Source: an uncultured Paraprevotella sp. (GTDB lineage: Bacteria > Bacteroidota > Bacteroidia > Bacteroidales > Bacteroidaceae). Taken from it: a DNA stretch of 50,128 bases. Shown piece after piece: positions 22,995-32,101 of this stretch. Location: assembly GCA_944319925.1 (NCBI GenBank), contig CALUFQ010000020.1:1-50128 (forward strand), read 5' to 3'. The position numbers were made by a program, and so were the translations under genes. The notes under the pieces were generated by a model, which saw only the letters and a program-made list of their open reading frames with translations, ran no database searches and was not told where the DNA came from. Within the stretch, counting starts at the first letter, position 1. Every line of letters starts with the position of its first letter.

Positions 22995-25908
22995 GATAAT
23001 ACGGTTATACCTTTTATTGTCGTTATCCTGCCTCGCAGTCCCTTTGTTTGCCCAGCAAGATAAGGATGTTCAAGCATCATTGTTGGAGAAGGCGGCCCTC
23101 GTGCAGAGGTTCAGCCGGATGTATCCTCAGGAGAAGGCCTATCTGCATTTTGACAATACGGGCTATTTCATCGGCGAGACGATATGGTTCAAGGCCTACG
23201 TGACGCGGACGGACACGGACCGCCCGACGGACTTGAGCGGTGTGCTCTACGTGGAGCTGCTCAACCCGGCGGGCGACGTGGTGGAGCGGCGCAAGCTTGA
23301 GCTGAAGGACGGCCAGGGCCGCGGCGACATCCGCCTGGACAAGATCCTCACGTCGGGTTTTTACGAGGTGCGTGCCTACACGCGCTATATGGCGAACTGG
23401 GGCACCGGCGCATGCTTCTCCCGGGTGTTCCCCATTTTTGACGAGCCGGAGCGGGCGGGCGACTATTCGAAGGCTTCCATTGACCGTTCCACGCGGAAAC
23501 ACCGCATGCCCAGCGTAAGAGAGGATGCGGAAACGGAAGGGCGGGACGCAGGAGAGCCGGGAACTGTGGAAATGCCCGCCCGTCCGCGCGGGGCATACGC
23601 CGCGGAGAGCCGGGGTGTCACGCTGCGCCTTTACCCCGAAGGGGGCAGCCACGTGGAGGGGCTGGAGGGCAAGGTGGCCTTCCGGCTGACGGACGACGAG
23701 GGACGGCCCGTGACGGGCACGGCGCGGCTTTCCGCTCCGGACGGCGGATCGGAAACGCCGGAGATAGCCGTTGACAGCCTGGGGCGCGGCCTGTTCGTTT
23801 ACACGCCCCGGGCCGACATGCCGGTGGATTTTGTCCTGTCCCGCCCCGGCAGTCGGACGCTGCGCTTCACCCTGCCTGCGGGGGAACGCGAAGGCTGCGC
23901 CCTCCGGGTGAACGCCCTTGCGGGGGACAGGGTTCGCGTGGAAGCGGCTGTTTCGCCGGGACTTCATGGCCGGCTCTGGGGGATGACGCTGCAGAGCGGG
24001 GGGCTGGTGGTGGCCACCCATTCGTTCCGCACCGGCCCGACTCCCCACACCTTCTATTTCAACCGCGGCGACATGCCGCCCGGGGTGAGCCAAATCACCA
24101 TCTTTGATGGAGACGGGCGGATATGGGCAGAACGACAGATGTTCATACCTCCACGCCCTTCAAAAAAGGATAGCATCCGCTTGCGGGTGGAAACGGGGCA
24201 GTTGCGTCCCTGCGGAAAGGTGAGGCTGACAGCGGAAGCCGCGCCGGGAAGCACCTTTTCCTTCTCCGCAAGGGACATCGCGTCCTCCACCGGGGGATAC
24301 AACGGCGATATACGTACTTGGATGCTGCTCTGTTCCGAACTGCGCGGCTACGTGCACCGCCCTGAATACTATTTCGAGGCCGACGACGCGGAGCACCGCG
24401 AGGCGGCCGACCTGCTCATGCTCACCCAGGGATGGCGACGGTATGACTGGCAAGTGATGGCAGGGGAAGAACCTTTCAAACCGGAATATCCGGCGGAAGA
24501 CGGGCTTTACCTCGACGGACGGGTGTACCCCGCCAAGCGGCGGCAACGGACGGATGGGGTGCGACTCACGTCCTATCTTTATAACCGCGCCGGGGAATCC
24601 CTCAAAGGGGAGACACGCACCGACAGCGCGGGACACTATGCCTTCTCGCTGCCCGACTGCACGGGACGATGGTCGCTCTTCCTCAAGGCCGAGGGAAGGA
24701 AGGAAAAGGAGGACTTCCGCATCGGTATCAGCCGCAACTTCGCCCCCATGCCGCGCACTTACGATTGGGCTGAGACACAGCCGGAAGCGGAAAGCCTGCA
24801 CGGGCGGCTGCGCTTCAGTGGTTTCAAGGACACCGACACACTCGCCCCACCACAGGAGAAACGGCACATCCTGATGCCCACGGTGCACGTGGACGAGCGG
24901 TGGGTGTATGAGAACCCCCGCGTGGCGTGGGAGACCGAGGCGGTGGGGCGGCGGAAGGCCTTCCTCTACTATGACTGCGACGCCGCCGTGGACTGGCTTT
25001 CGGACCGGGGTGAGGAAATCCCCACGTTCCAGGACTGGCTGAAGGAGCGGAACGAATATTTCGTGGGAGAGACCTACATGGTGCATGATGAAACGCCCGA
25101 GGAACACCTGGAAGATGAAATCAAGCTGATGAATCCGGGATTCAACCCGGACTATGGGGATTTCGACAGGGGAAGTGACAAGGCAATCGCAAGGAATAAC
25201 ACGGGAATATCCAAGGATGATCGGTTCAAGCTCCTGCTCGGCGAGATGAGAATCGGTTCGCCCGTGATAGACCGGGAATATCACATCTACAAGGACGGGC
25301 TGACATATGCCAACCGCCCCATCGTGTGGGTCATCGACAATTCCTATCATTCGCTCACGGGGGTGAACTACAACCACCCGCCCAACCCGGGAGTGCCGGA
25401 GGAGGTTGCCGGAGAGGGGGAGAGCCTGATGGGGACGGGGAGCACAAGCAGTGCCGATTATCCCACCAAGCCCGAGCTGCGGGTGTCCTATTGCCGCACG
25501 ACCACGCACCGGACGGCGGAGATGCCGCTCTTCCTGGACGAGGTGAAGTCGGTCTATGTGGCCGAGGACCAATCGACTTGGCGGCAGTTCATCCGCTTCA
25601 TGAACGAGAACATCCAGATGCCCGTGACGGTGTTCGTCTATACGCACCATGCTTTTTCGGGCCGTGTCAAGGGCTTGCGCCGTACTTACTTCCAAGGCTA
25701 CAACGTGCCCTCGACGTTCGAGATGAACGACTACAGCGTCCTTCCGCCGATGGAGGACTTCCGCCGGACGCTGTATTGGAATCCGGACGTGACGACGGAC
25801 AAGGACGGCAAGGCCGTCATAGAGTTCTACAACAACTCTACGTGCCGGGAGATACAGGTCTCCGCCGAGGGCATCACGCCCGACGGGCGGTGCATTTTCA
25901 ATGAGTAG
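22987..25908 (+). CDS. Large MG2-domain surface protein, paralogue 1
   Basis: This 973-residue exported protein (signal peptide ending LFAQ at 23) resembles Bacteroidota proteins with an alpha-2-macroglobulin MG2-like domain. That domain carries the motif DNTGYFIGETIWFKAYV (56-72) and ends in GFYEVRAYTRYMANW. Next come several beta-rich modules (LRLYPEGG, FSFSARDIASSTGGYN, LLMLTQGWRRYDW). A region before the C-terminus resembles a TonB plug (PLFLDEVKSVYVAEDQ), and the end is an Ig-like NPDVTTDKDGKAVIEFYNN. I chose the ATG at 22987 because it leads directly into the signal peptide; an ATG at 22975 adds four residues. Compared with paralogue 2 it has an extra 110 residues or so around 700-830. 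Its function is unknown, probably envelope-associated. Confidence 0.8.
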   Translation: MNRIIRLYLLLSLSCLAVPLFAQQDKDVQASLLEKAALVQRFSRMYPQEKAYLHFDNTGYFIGETIWFKAYVTRTDTDRPTDLSGVLYVELLNPAGDVVERRKLELKDGQGRGDIRLDKILTSGFYEVRAYTRYMANWGTGACFSRVFPIFDEPERAGDYSKASIDRSTRKHRMPSVREDAETEGRDAGEPGTVEMPARPRGAYAAESRGVTLRLYPEGGSHVEGLEGKVAFRLTDDEGRPVTGTARLSAPDGGSETPEIAVDSLGRGLFVYTPRADMPVDFVLSRPGSRTLRFTLPAGEREGCALRVNALAGDRVRVEAAVSPGLHGRLWGMTLQSGGLVVATHSFRTGPTPHTFYFNRGDMPPGVSQITIFDGDGRIWAERQMFIPPRPSKKDSIRLRVETGQLRPCGKVRLTAEAAPGSTFSFSARDIASSTGGYNGDIRTWMLLCSELRGYVHRPEYYFEADDAEHREAADLLMLTQGWRRYDWQVMAGEEPFKPEYPAEDGLYLDGRVYPAKRRQRTDGVRLTSYLYNRAGESLKGETRTDSAGHYAFSLPDCTGRWSLFLKAEGRKEKEDFRIGISRNFAPMPRTYDWAETQPEAESLHGRLRFSGFKDTDTLAPPQEKRHILMPTVHVDERWVYENPRVAWETEAVGRRKAFLYYDCDAAVDWLSDRGEEIPTFQDWLKERNEYFVGETYMVHDETPEEHLEDEIKLMNPGFNPDYGDFDRGSDKAIARNNTGISKDDRFKLLLGEMRIGSPVIDREYHIYKDGLTYANRPIVWVIDNSYHSLTGVNYNHPPNPGVPEEVAGEGESLMGTGSTSSADYPTKPELRVSYCRTTTHRTAEMPLFLDEVKSVYVAEDQSTWRQFIRFMNENIQMPVTVFVYTHHAFSGRVKGLRRTYFQGYNVPSTFEMNDYSVLPPMEDFRRTLYWNPDVTTDKDGKAVIEFYNNSTCREIQVSAEGITPDGRCIFNE

Positions 25909-25995
25909 TTTTGGCGGTTGCAGTGTCTCTTTGTTTGGATTGGGAGTTGCTGTGTGGTCTGCCGATAAGGTTAAGATAGTGGAAATTCCGGGAGA

Positions 25996-26013
25996 AAAAT
26001 CCGGTCATTCTTT
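25996..26013 (+). promoter_or_regulatory. Second copy of the 18-base upstream box
   Basis: AAAATCCGGTCATTCTTT, one mismatch from 22688-22705, 13 bases before the ATG of paralogue 2. There is no clear -7 box in the 118-base gap. Confidence 0.35.
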
Positions 26014-26026
26014 TTCAGTCTAATCG

Positions 26027-28525
26027 ATGATGAGTTCTTGGATGCGTTTTTTGTGGCTTTTTGTGCTGTTTTGCTGCGCACCGTGTGCACGTTGCGTTCC
26101 GGCCTTACCTGTTGACACGACGGATGCCGTCACGCGCATTCGGGGGTATCTCCGGAACGTGTCGGCTTTCAACGCGCTCTTCCCGCAGGAGAAGGTCTAT
26201 CTGCACTTGGACAACACGGGGTATTTCGCGGGCGAGACGATTTGGTTCAAGGCCTACGTGGTGCGGGCGGACAGGACGGTGGCGACGGACATCAGCCGTG
26301 TGCTCTATGTGGAGTTGGTCCATTCGGAGGGTGAGGTGCTCAAAAGCTGCAAGCTGCGCATTGAGGGCGGGCAGGCCTCGGGCAGCCTCAAGTTGGACGA
26401 CGCCTTCCTGCTGCCGGGCTTCTATGAGATTCGCGCCTACACGCGCTACATGGCCAACTGGGACTACCGCGGGGTGTTCTCCCGCGTGGTTCCCATATTC
26501 AAGAAACCGGAGCGTGAGGGTGATTACGGGAGCAAGAAGATTGACCTGATAAGCTACAAACGGCGTCTGCCGAACTACCGCGAGCGGGACAGTACCTGGT
26601 CGGAAGGTGTCGGCATCCGTTTCTATCCCGAGGGCGGTAAGGCGGTCTGCGGCCTTACCTGCCGCATGGCCTTCCGTGTGTCGGAAGCCGACGGGACTCC
26701 GGTGGACACGGTGGTTTACCTCATGGACGGTGAGGGTCGGGTGGAGGACACACTGTCCACGTTGCGCGAGGGTTGCGGCGTGTTCCGCTATTTGCCCGAC
26801 GGTCGGTCGCGTTACCTGTCTTTTCGTCCCCGTTTCAGGGAGAAGGAGTGTTTCCCGCTTCCCGAAGCTTCGGAGGGCGGCGGTTCGATGTACGTGGATG
26901 CGGTGAGCAGTGCGGACACGGTGCGCCTCCGTGTCCGCAGCCTTCGGACAGACACTTTGGGCCTGGCCCTGACCCACAACGGCAACATCCTTTGGAGCGA
27001 TGTCTCCGAAGTGTCCCGCCGGGGTGTCACATACACCTTCCCCCGTTCTTCGCTCCCCGCCGGCGTGGGCCGTTTCACGCTGTTCGACCGCAAGGGGGAG
27101 ATTTTGGCCGACCGTCTGGTGTTCACCCGCCCGGTGCCTTCGGCGGAGGACAGCATCCGCATCTCGCCGCTCACCACCCGCCTTTCCCCCTGCTGTCCCG
27201 TGCGCCTTTCTGTCTCCGCGCGTCCGAACACGACGTTCTCGTTCTCGGCGGTGGATGCCGGGACTTCCACGGGCGGTCGGCACGTGAATCCCCAGGTGTG
27301 GCTGCTTCTGTCTTCAGAAGTGGGCGGTTATGTTTCCCGTCCGGAATACTACTTCGAGTCGGACGATTTGGAGCACCGCCTTGCGGCAGACTTGCTGATG
27401 CTGGTTCAGGGGTGGCGGCGTTACGACTGGAAGGTGATGGGTGGCGGTGCGCCTTTCCGTGTGGAACAGCCTGTGGAGGACAGCCTGTACCTGTTCGGCC
27501 GTCTTCACAGGAAGTGGCGGCGCAGCCCGGTGGGCGGAGTGGAACTGTCGGCTTACCTGTACAACAGGGAGGGTTTCAGCCTGACGGGGCGCACGGTGAC
27601 GGACAGCGCGGGGCATTACGCCTTCAGCCTGCCCGACATATATGGGGAATGGAACATGGTGCTCAAGACGCGTCGCGGGGACAAGGCCAAGAGCTATTAC
27701 GTGGCCGTTGACCGCCATTTCAGCCCTTCTCTTCGCCGTCTCACCGCCCCCGAGATGTCCGATTTCCCGGCCATGGAATCCAACATATCCTTCAATACGG
27801 TATTGGAAGGGGACAGCGCGGTGGATGTCCTGCCCAAACCCAGGAAGATGGTGGCCTTGCCGGAAGTGGAGGTGAAGGAGAGGCGTTTCACGGACAACGC
27901 CCGCGCGGCTTGGGAGAACGAGATTAACGGAGCACATGTGTCGAACATCTACTACGACTGCGACCGGATTTGCGACGAGATAGCCGACCGTGGGGAGGAG
28001 ATTCCCGGTTTCGACGATTGGCTGGCTGCGAAGAATCCGTTTTTTGAATACGAATATGGGGCAAGAGGACAGCGCATTTGGTATTACAAGGGGCGCATCG
28101 TGTTGTGGGTGCTCAACAACAACAGTTCCCGCGAGGATTTTCCGATATTCCTGGACGAGCTCAAGTCCATCTATATCTGTGATGACAATGTGACTTGGTA
28201 CAGATACAACCGCAGTGATATCTTTGCACGGTATCCTGCCGTGACGGTGTTCCTCTACACCCACCACAAGTTCCTGCGCAACGTGAAAGGTGTGCGTCGC
28301 ACCCACTTTGAGGGCTACAACGAGCCCTCGACTTTCGAGATGAACGACTACAGTGTGCTCCCGCCGATGGAGGACTTCCGCCGGACGCTGTATTGGAATC
28401 CGGACGTGACGACGGACAAGGACGGCAAGGCCGTCATAGAGTTCTACAACAACTCCACGTGCCGGGAGATACAGGTCTCCGCCGAGGGCATCACGCCCGA
28501 CGGGCGGTGCATTTTCAATGAGTAG
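26027..28525 (+). CDS. MG2-domain surface protein, paralogue 2
   Basis: An 832-residue exported paralogue of the preceding gene product, with a signal peptide (hydrophobic 7-24, cysteine-rich). The same module order is kept: MG2-like motif DNTGYFAGETIWFKAYV (62-78), GFYEIRAYTRYMANW, IRFYPEGG, FSFSAVDAGTSTGGRH, LLMLVQGWRRYDW, IFLDELKSIYI and the Ig-like end. Most of the protein is clearly diverged from paralogue 1, but the last 165 bases of the two genes differ at a single position, which indicates recent gene conversion. It follows paralogue 1 by 118 bases and precedes the transglutaminase-like gene by 5, so it belongs to the same operon. Confidence 0.8.
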   Translation: MMSSWMRFLWLFVLFCCAPCARCVPALPVDTTDAVTRIRGYLRNVSAFNALFPQEKVYLHLDNTGYFAGETIWFKAYVVRADRTVATDISRVLYVELVHSEGEVLKSCKLRIEGGQASGSLKLDDAFLLPGFYEIRAYTRYMANWDYRGVFSRVVPIFKKPEREGDYGSKKIDLISYKRRLPNYRERDSTWSEGVGIRFYPEGGKAVCGLTCRMAFRVSEADGTPVDTVVYLMDGEGRVEDTLSTLREGCGVFRYLPDGRSRYLSFRPRFREKECFPLPEASEGGGSMYVDAVSSADTVRLRVRSLRTDTLGLALTHNGNILWSDVSEVSRRGVTYTFPRSSLPAGVGRFTLFDRKGEILADRLVFTRPVPSAEDSIRISPLTTRLSPCCPVRLSVSARPNTTFSFSAVDAGTSTGGRHVNPQVWLLLSSEVGGYVSRPEYYFESDDLEHRLAADLLMLVQGWRRYDWKVMGGGAPFRVEQPVEDSLYLFGRLHRKWRRSPVGGVELSAYLYNREGFSLTGRTVTDSAGHYAFSLPDIYGEWNMVLKTRRGDKAKSYYVAVDRHFSPSLRRLTAPEMSDFPAMESNISFNTVLEGDSAVDVLPKPRKMVALPEVEVKERRFTDNARAAWENEINGAHVSNIYYDCDRICDEIADRGEEIPGFDDWLAAKNPFFEYEYGARGQRIWYYKGRIVLWVLNNNSSREDFPIFLDELKSIYICDDNVTWYRYNRSDIFARYPAVTVFLYTHHKFLRNVKGVRRTHFEGYNEPSTFEMNDYSVLPPMEDFRRTLYWNPDVTTDKDGKAVIEFYNNSTCREIQVSAEGITPDGRCIFNE

Positions 28526-28530
28526 AAAAT

Positions 28531-30492
28531 ATGCAGCGAATAACCTTTTACTTTATTCTTTTGGCGACGGCCTGTTGCTGGACGGCCTGCCGCCCGCAGC
28601 AAACACCGCTTGAAGCCGCACTGGAAGCGGCGGGCACGAACCGTCCCGAGCTGGAAAAAGTGCTGGCGCATTATCAAGGCGACAGCTTGAAACTCCGTGC
28701 GGCAGCATTCCTGATTGAAAACATGCCCTACCATTACGCCTACTCCGGCAAAGAGCTGCGGAAATACCACGCCTATTTCGAGCGTTTCGCGGCGAGCGCG
28801 TGGCGCGGTCCGACTTTTGTGCGCGACTCGTTGCTGAAGGCGGACGGGACGTTCTGTCCGGATTCATTGCGGAAAGTGCCCGACCTGCAGGCAGTGAAGG
28901 CGGACTTCCTTATCCGGCACATTGATTTCGCTTTCAGGGTGTGGCGCGGGCAGCCTTGGGGGCGGAACGTGGCGTTTGACGACTTCCTGGAATTTATTCT
29001 GCCTTACCGCGTGGGGACGGAAGAACTTTCCTGCTGGCGCGAGGACATTTACAATCGTTATAATCCCATGCTGGACAGTGTCCGTGCTTCGGCGGATAGT
29101 GCCGACGTGTTGGCCGTGGCGCAAGTGCTGATGGATTCGCTTTCCGGTGACGGTACGATCTGCTTCACCGGACTTTTCCCTTCCGGTATCACGGTGGGGC
29201 CTGATTTGGTGAGGTGGCGTTCGGGGAATTGCCGCGAGCTGACCGATTTGGTGACTTATGTGTTCCGTGCGGTCGGCCTTCCGGCAGGGTGTGACAAGAT
29301 GCTGATGCGCGGGGACAAGAACGTGGCACACTATTGGAATTTCGTGGTGGGCGAAGGTGATTCCACTTATTTTGCCTCCATCGGTCCGTCTTCGAAGCAT
29401 TTTGCCAAGGCCGATACCTACTGGGACCCCAAGGGGAAAGTCTATCGCGAGACATTCAGCCTGAACCGTGCGGTTTGCGAAGATTTGGGAGGCGACACGG
29501 TCAATGTGCCCGAGGCTTTCCGCCAGCCGTTGATGCGGGATGTCACGGCTGCATACGCGGGTGGCATCAACCACGCTTTGCGTATTCCTGTCGATAGTTT
29601 GGCTGTCAGTCCACGGGAGAATGAGACGGTCTATCTTTGCCTTGCTTCGCGCGAGTCGTGGATTCCTGTGGGGTACGGGTGTTTTGAGGATGATACGGTG
29701 CGCATTGACAACGTGCAGGGGGCGGTGGTGTTCCGGTTGGTCATTTACCGGGACGGGAGGATGATTTCCCTTGGAGAGCCGTTCGAATTGGAGAAATACG
29801 GCGGTGCCTTGCGCTTTTTCCGGGCTTCCGGGAAGCGGGAGAAGGCTGTTTTGTGGCAGAAATTCAAGGAAGATTTCCAGGCACACATGGTGGGCGGCGT
29901 GTTCGAGGCGGACAATCGTGCGGATTTCCGCCACCCGGACACATTGCATGTCATTACGGAACGTCCGCCCCGGCTGATGAATGTGGTGCATCTTCCTGAC
30001 AGTGTCAAGACATACCGTTTTGTGCGTTATTATGGCCCTGAGAAGCGGCACTGCAACATTTCCGAGCTTACGTTTTATGCTCCCGGCGCGGAGGGCGACA
30101 CGTTGCGCGGATGTGTCATCAGTCCGCCGGGTGTACAGGAGGGGCGTATTGTCAACCAATTCCATAACGTGTTTGACGGCGACCCTTATACTTCATTGGA
30201 TTACCGCGAACCGTCAGGCGGGTGGGTCGGTTTGGACTTTGGCCGTCCGATGAGAATCGGGAGATTGGTTTATACGCCGCGCAACCGCGACAACTTTATC
30301 CGCAGGGGCGACCGTTACGAGTTGTTTTACGCCACGGCCCGTGGCTGGGTTTCATTGGGTGAACAAGTGGCGGTGTCCGATTCGTTGGTCTATGAAGTGC
30401 CTGTGGGGGCGTTGCTTTACTTGCGCGACCATACACGAGGGGTTGATGACCGTATTTTTGAAATGGTGGACGGTCGGCAGAAGTTATGGTGA
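28531..30492 (+). CDS. Transglutaminase-like lipoprotein with discoidin-like C-terminus
   Basis: A 653-residue lipoprotein. The signal has cysteines at 15 and 20; C20 in WTAC or C15 in ATAC could carry the lipid. The middle holds a transglutaminase-like core: GNCRELTDLVTYVFRAVGLP with the nucleophile C234, and HYWNFV with H267. The third acidic residue is not obvious in the following STYFASIGPSS. From about 495 a beta-rich module with NVFDGDPYT and WVGLDFGRPMRIGRLVYTPRN looks like an F5/8 type C (discoidin) carbohydrate-binding domain. It may cross-link, hydrolyse or otherwise process surface proteins; the substrate is unknown, with the adjacent MG2 proteins as candidates. The stop overlaps the next ATG by 7 bases. 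Confidence 0.75.
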   Translation: MQRITFYFILLATACCWTACRPQQTPLEAALEAAGTNRPELEKVLAHYQGDSLKLRAAAFLIENMPYHYAYSGKELRKYHAYFERFAASAWRGPTFVRDSLLKADGTFCPDSLRKVPDLQAVKADFLIRHIDFAFRVWRGQPWGRNVAFDDFLEFILPYRVGTEELSCWREDIYNRYNPMLDSVRASADSADVLAVAQVLMDSLSGDGTICFTGLFPSGITVGPDLVRWRSGNCRELTDLVTYVFRAVGLPAGCDKMLMRGDKNVAHYWNFVVGEGDSTYFASIGPSSKHFAKADTYWDPKGKVYRETFSLNRAVCEDLGGDTVNVPEAFRQPLMRDVTAAYAGGINHALRIPVDSLAVSPRENETVYLCLASRESWIPVGYGCFEDDTVRIDNVQGAVVFRLVIYRDGRMISLGEPFELEKYGGALRFFRASGKREKAVLWQKFKEDFQAHMVGGVFEADNRADFRHPDTLHVITERPPRLMNVVHLPDSVKTYRFVRYYGPEKRHCNISELTFYAPGAEGDTLRGCVISPPGVQEGRIVNQFHNVFDGDPYTSLDYREPSGGWVGLDFGRPMRIGRLVYTPRNRDNFIRRGDRYELFYATARGWVSLGEQVAVSDSLVYEVPVGALLYLRDHTRGVDDRIFEMVDGRQKLW

Positions 30493-32084
30493 ACAGGGAA
30501 TGTGCTTTCGTGTTGTCTCGCAGAGGTGTGTGTGTGCTTCTTTTTTGCTTGTACCTGTGCCTGTGTACGGCTTGTTTTTTTCCCAGGATGGCGGGTTTCT
30601 CGGACGAATGGCTGTTGCCGAAATGGTATCTGTCCGTGTCCGTGGCGGCCGCCCTTGTGATGGCGGAGGCATACCTATTATATATAAGGAGTAAGGTTGC
30701 CGGTCTTCCGCGCGGACGTTTGTTTTCCGCAGCCTTGTCTGTTGCCGCTACCTTGGAATGTCTTTACACCTTCGGCGTTTTCTTTTATCACGGGGGTACG
30801 GCGTATGCCGGTGCTTCGGGGACGTTTGACAACCCGGCGGGGCTGTCCCTGTGCCTCTGTCTGAGCCTGCCTTTCATGTACAGCTTTGTCCGGGACTGTC
30901 AAGGGAAGACCTTACGGGCCGTAGGTTACGCCGCGATATGTCTTGCGGTGGCGGCGGTGTGCCTGTCCCGCTCGCGGACTGGGCTGCTTTGTCTGACCGC
31001 CTTCCTGGTCATGCTGCTCTATGCCCGGGCTAAAATCCGCAGCCGGGTGAAGGCCGCATGCGCGGTGGTGGCGTGTCTCTGTGTGGTGGCGTTCTGTCTG
31101 ACGCGGAAAGAGGATTCTTCCAGCGGGCGCAGGTTCATCTTGGAGCGCAGTTGGGAGCTTATCTCCAGGAAGCCTTGGACAGGACACGGAAGCGGCGGCT
31201 TTGAACGGGAATACATGCAAGTCCAAGGGGACTATTTCGCGCGGCATCCCGATAGCGGATATGCCTGGCTGGCCGACGAAGTCCGCCACCCGCTTAACGA
31301 GTTTGTCCTTGCGTGGGTGGATTATGGCGTGGCCGTGCCCTGTCTCATCGTGCTGTTCTTCGGATTCTCCATTTTTCGTCTAAGCCGGCGGAAAGAGGGC
31401 TTTTCCACCGCTTTGGCTTGTTCTCTTTTCGCCTTGTTTGTCTTTGCCTGTTTTTCCTATCCGTCCAAGTACCCGTTGTCTTGGTTAGTGGCGGTGGCGG
31501 CTTTGGCCTGCCTGTTATGGAAACCTTTGTCTGTCAGGCTGCATGGGCGTTTCCGTCGGGTTTATGCGGTTGCCTTTGGTTTGCTTTCCATTGCCGTATG
31601 GACGGGGTTGGTTGTGGAATATCATTACGAAAGGACTTGGAGCCGTGCCGCCCGTTGTTGCCTGCATGGGTATTCGGAACAGATGATGCCGGTGTATGGA
31701 CGGCTGTACCGCCATTATTCCCGGAATCCGTATTTCCTTTACAATTATGCCGCTGAACAGTTCTATGCGGGCTGTTTCGCGTCCGCGTTGGAGACGGCGA
31801 GGGAATGCCACGTGTATTGGTCTTCCTATAATCTGGAGTTGCTCACGGGGGACATCTGCCGCCATTCAGGGCGTTACGAGGAAGCCATTTCCCATTACTT
31901 GCAGGCCGGGAACATGTGTCCGGTGCGTTTCGCTCCACTTGAAGGACTGTACCATGCCTATAAGGACAGCGGGGACACCCGTAAGGCAGACTCCGTCTCC
32001 GCCGTTATCCGCAGGAAGAAGGTCAAAGTGCCGTCCTCCGATGTGGTCAGGATAAAGGCGGAGGCCGGAGGAGGGCCGGATTAG
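30486..32084 (+). CDS. O-antigen ligase-like (Wzy_C) membrane protein with TPR tail
   Basis: A 532-residue polytopic inner-membrane protein. About ten hydrophobic helices precede residue 390. The Wzy_C-type periplasmic region includes SRSRTGLL, a GHGSGGFEREY loop and HPLNEFVLAWVDYG, with the histidine typical of O-antigen ligases and polymerases. The last 140 residues are helical repeats of TPR type (NYAAEQFYAGCFASALE, HSGRYEEAISHYLQAG). The family transfers lipid-linked glycans to lipid A core, proteins or other acceptors; which of these applies is unknown. No other glycan genes are adjacent. It is the last gene of the MG2 operon, coupled to the transglutaminase-like gene by a 7-base overlap, so its partner is likely a protein of this operon. 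Confidence 0.75.
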   Translation: MVNRECAFVLSRRGVCVLLFCLYLCLCTACFFPRMAGFSDEWLLPKWYLSVSVAAALVMAEAYLLYIRSKVAGLPRGRLFSAALSVAATLECLYTFGVFFYHGGTAYAGASGTFDNPAGLSLCLCLSLPFMYSFVRDCQGKTLRAVGYAAICLAVAAVCLSRSRTGLLCLTAFLVMLLYARAKIRSRVKAACAVVACLCVVAFCLTRKEDSSSGRRFILERSWELISRKPWTGHGSGGFEREYMQVQGDYFARHPDSGYAWLADEVRHPLNEFVLAWVDYGVAVPCLIVLFFGFSIFRLSRRKEGFSTALACSLFALFVFACFSYPSKYPLSWLVAVAALACLLWKPLSVRLHGRFRRVYAVAFGLLSIAVWTGLVVEYHYERTWSRAARCCLHGYSEQMMPVYGRLYRHYSRNPYFLYNYAAEQFYAGCFASALETARECHVYWSSYNLELLTGDICRHSGRYEEAISHYLQAGNMCPVRFAPLEGLYHAYKDSGDTRKADSVSAVIRRKKVKVPSSDVVRIKAEAGGGPD

Positions 32085-32101
32085 CACAGAAGTGTCGGGA
32101 A

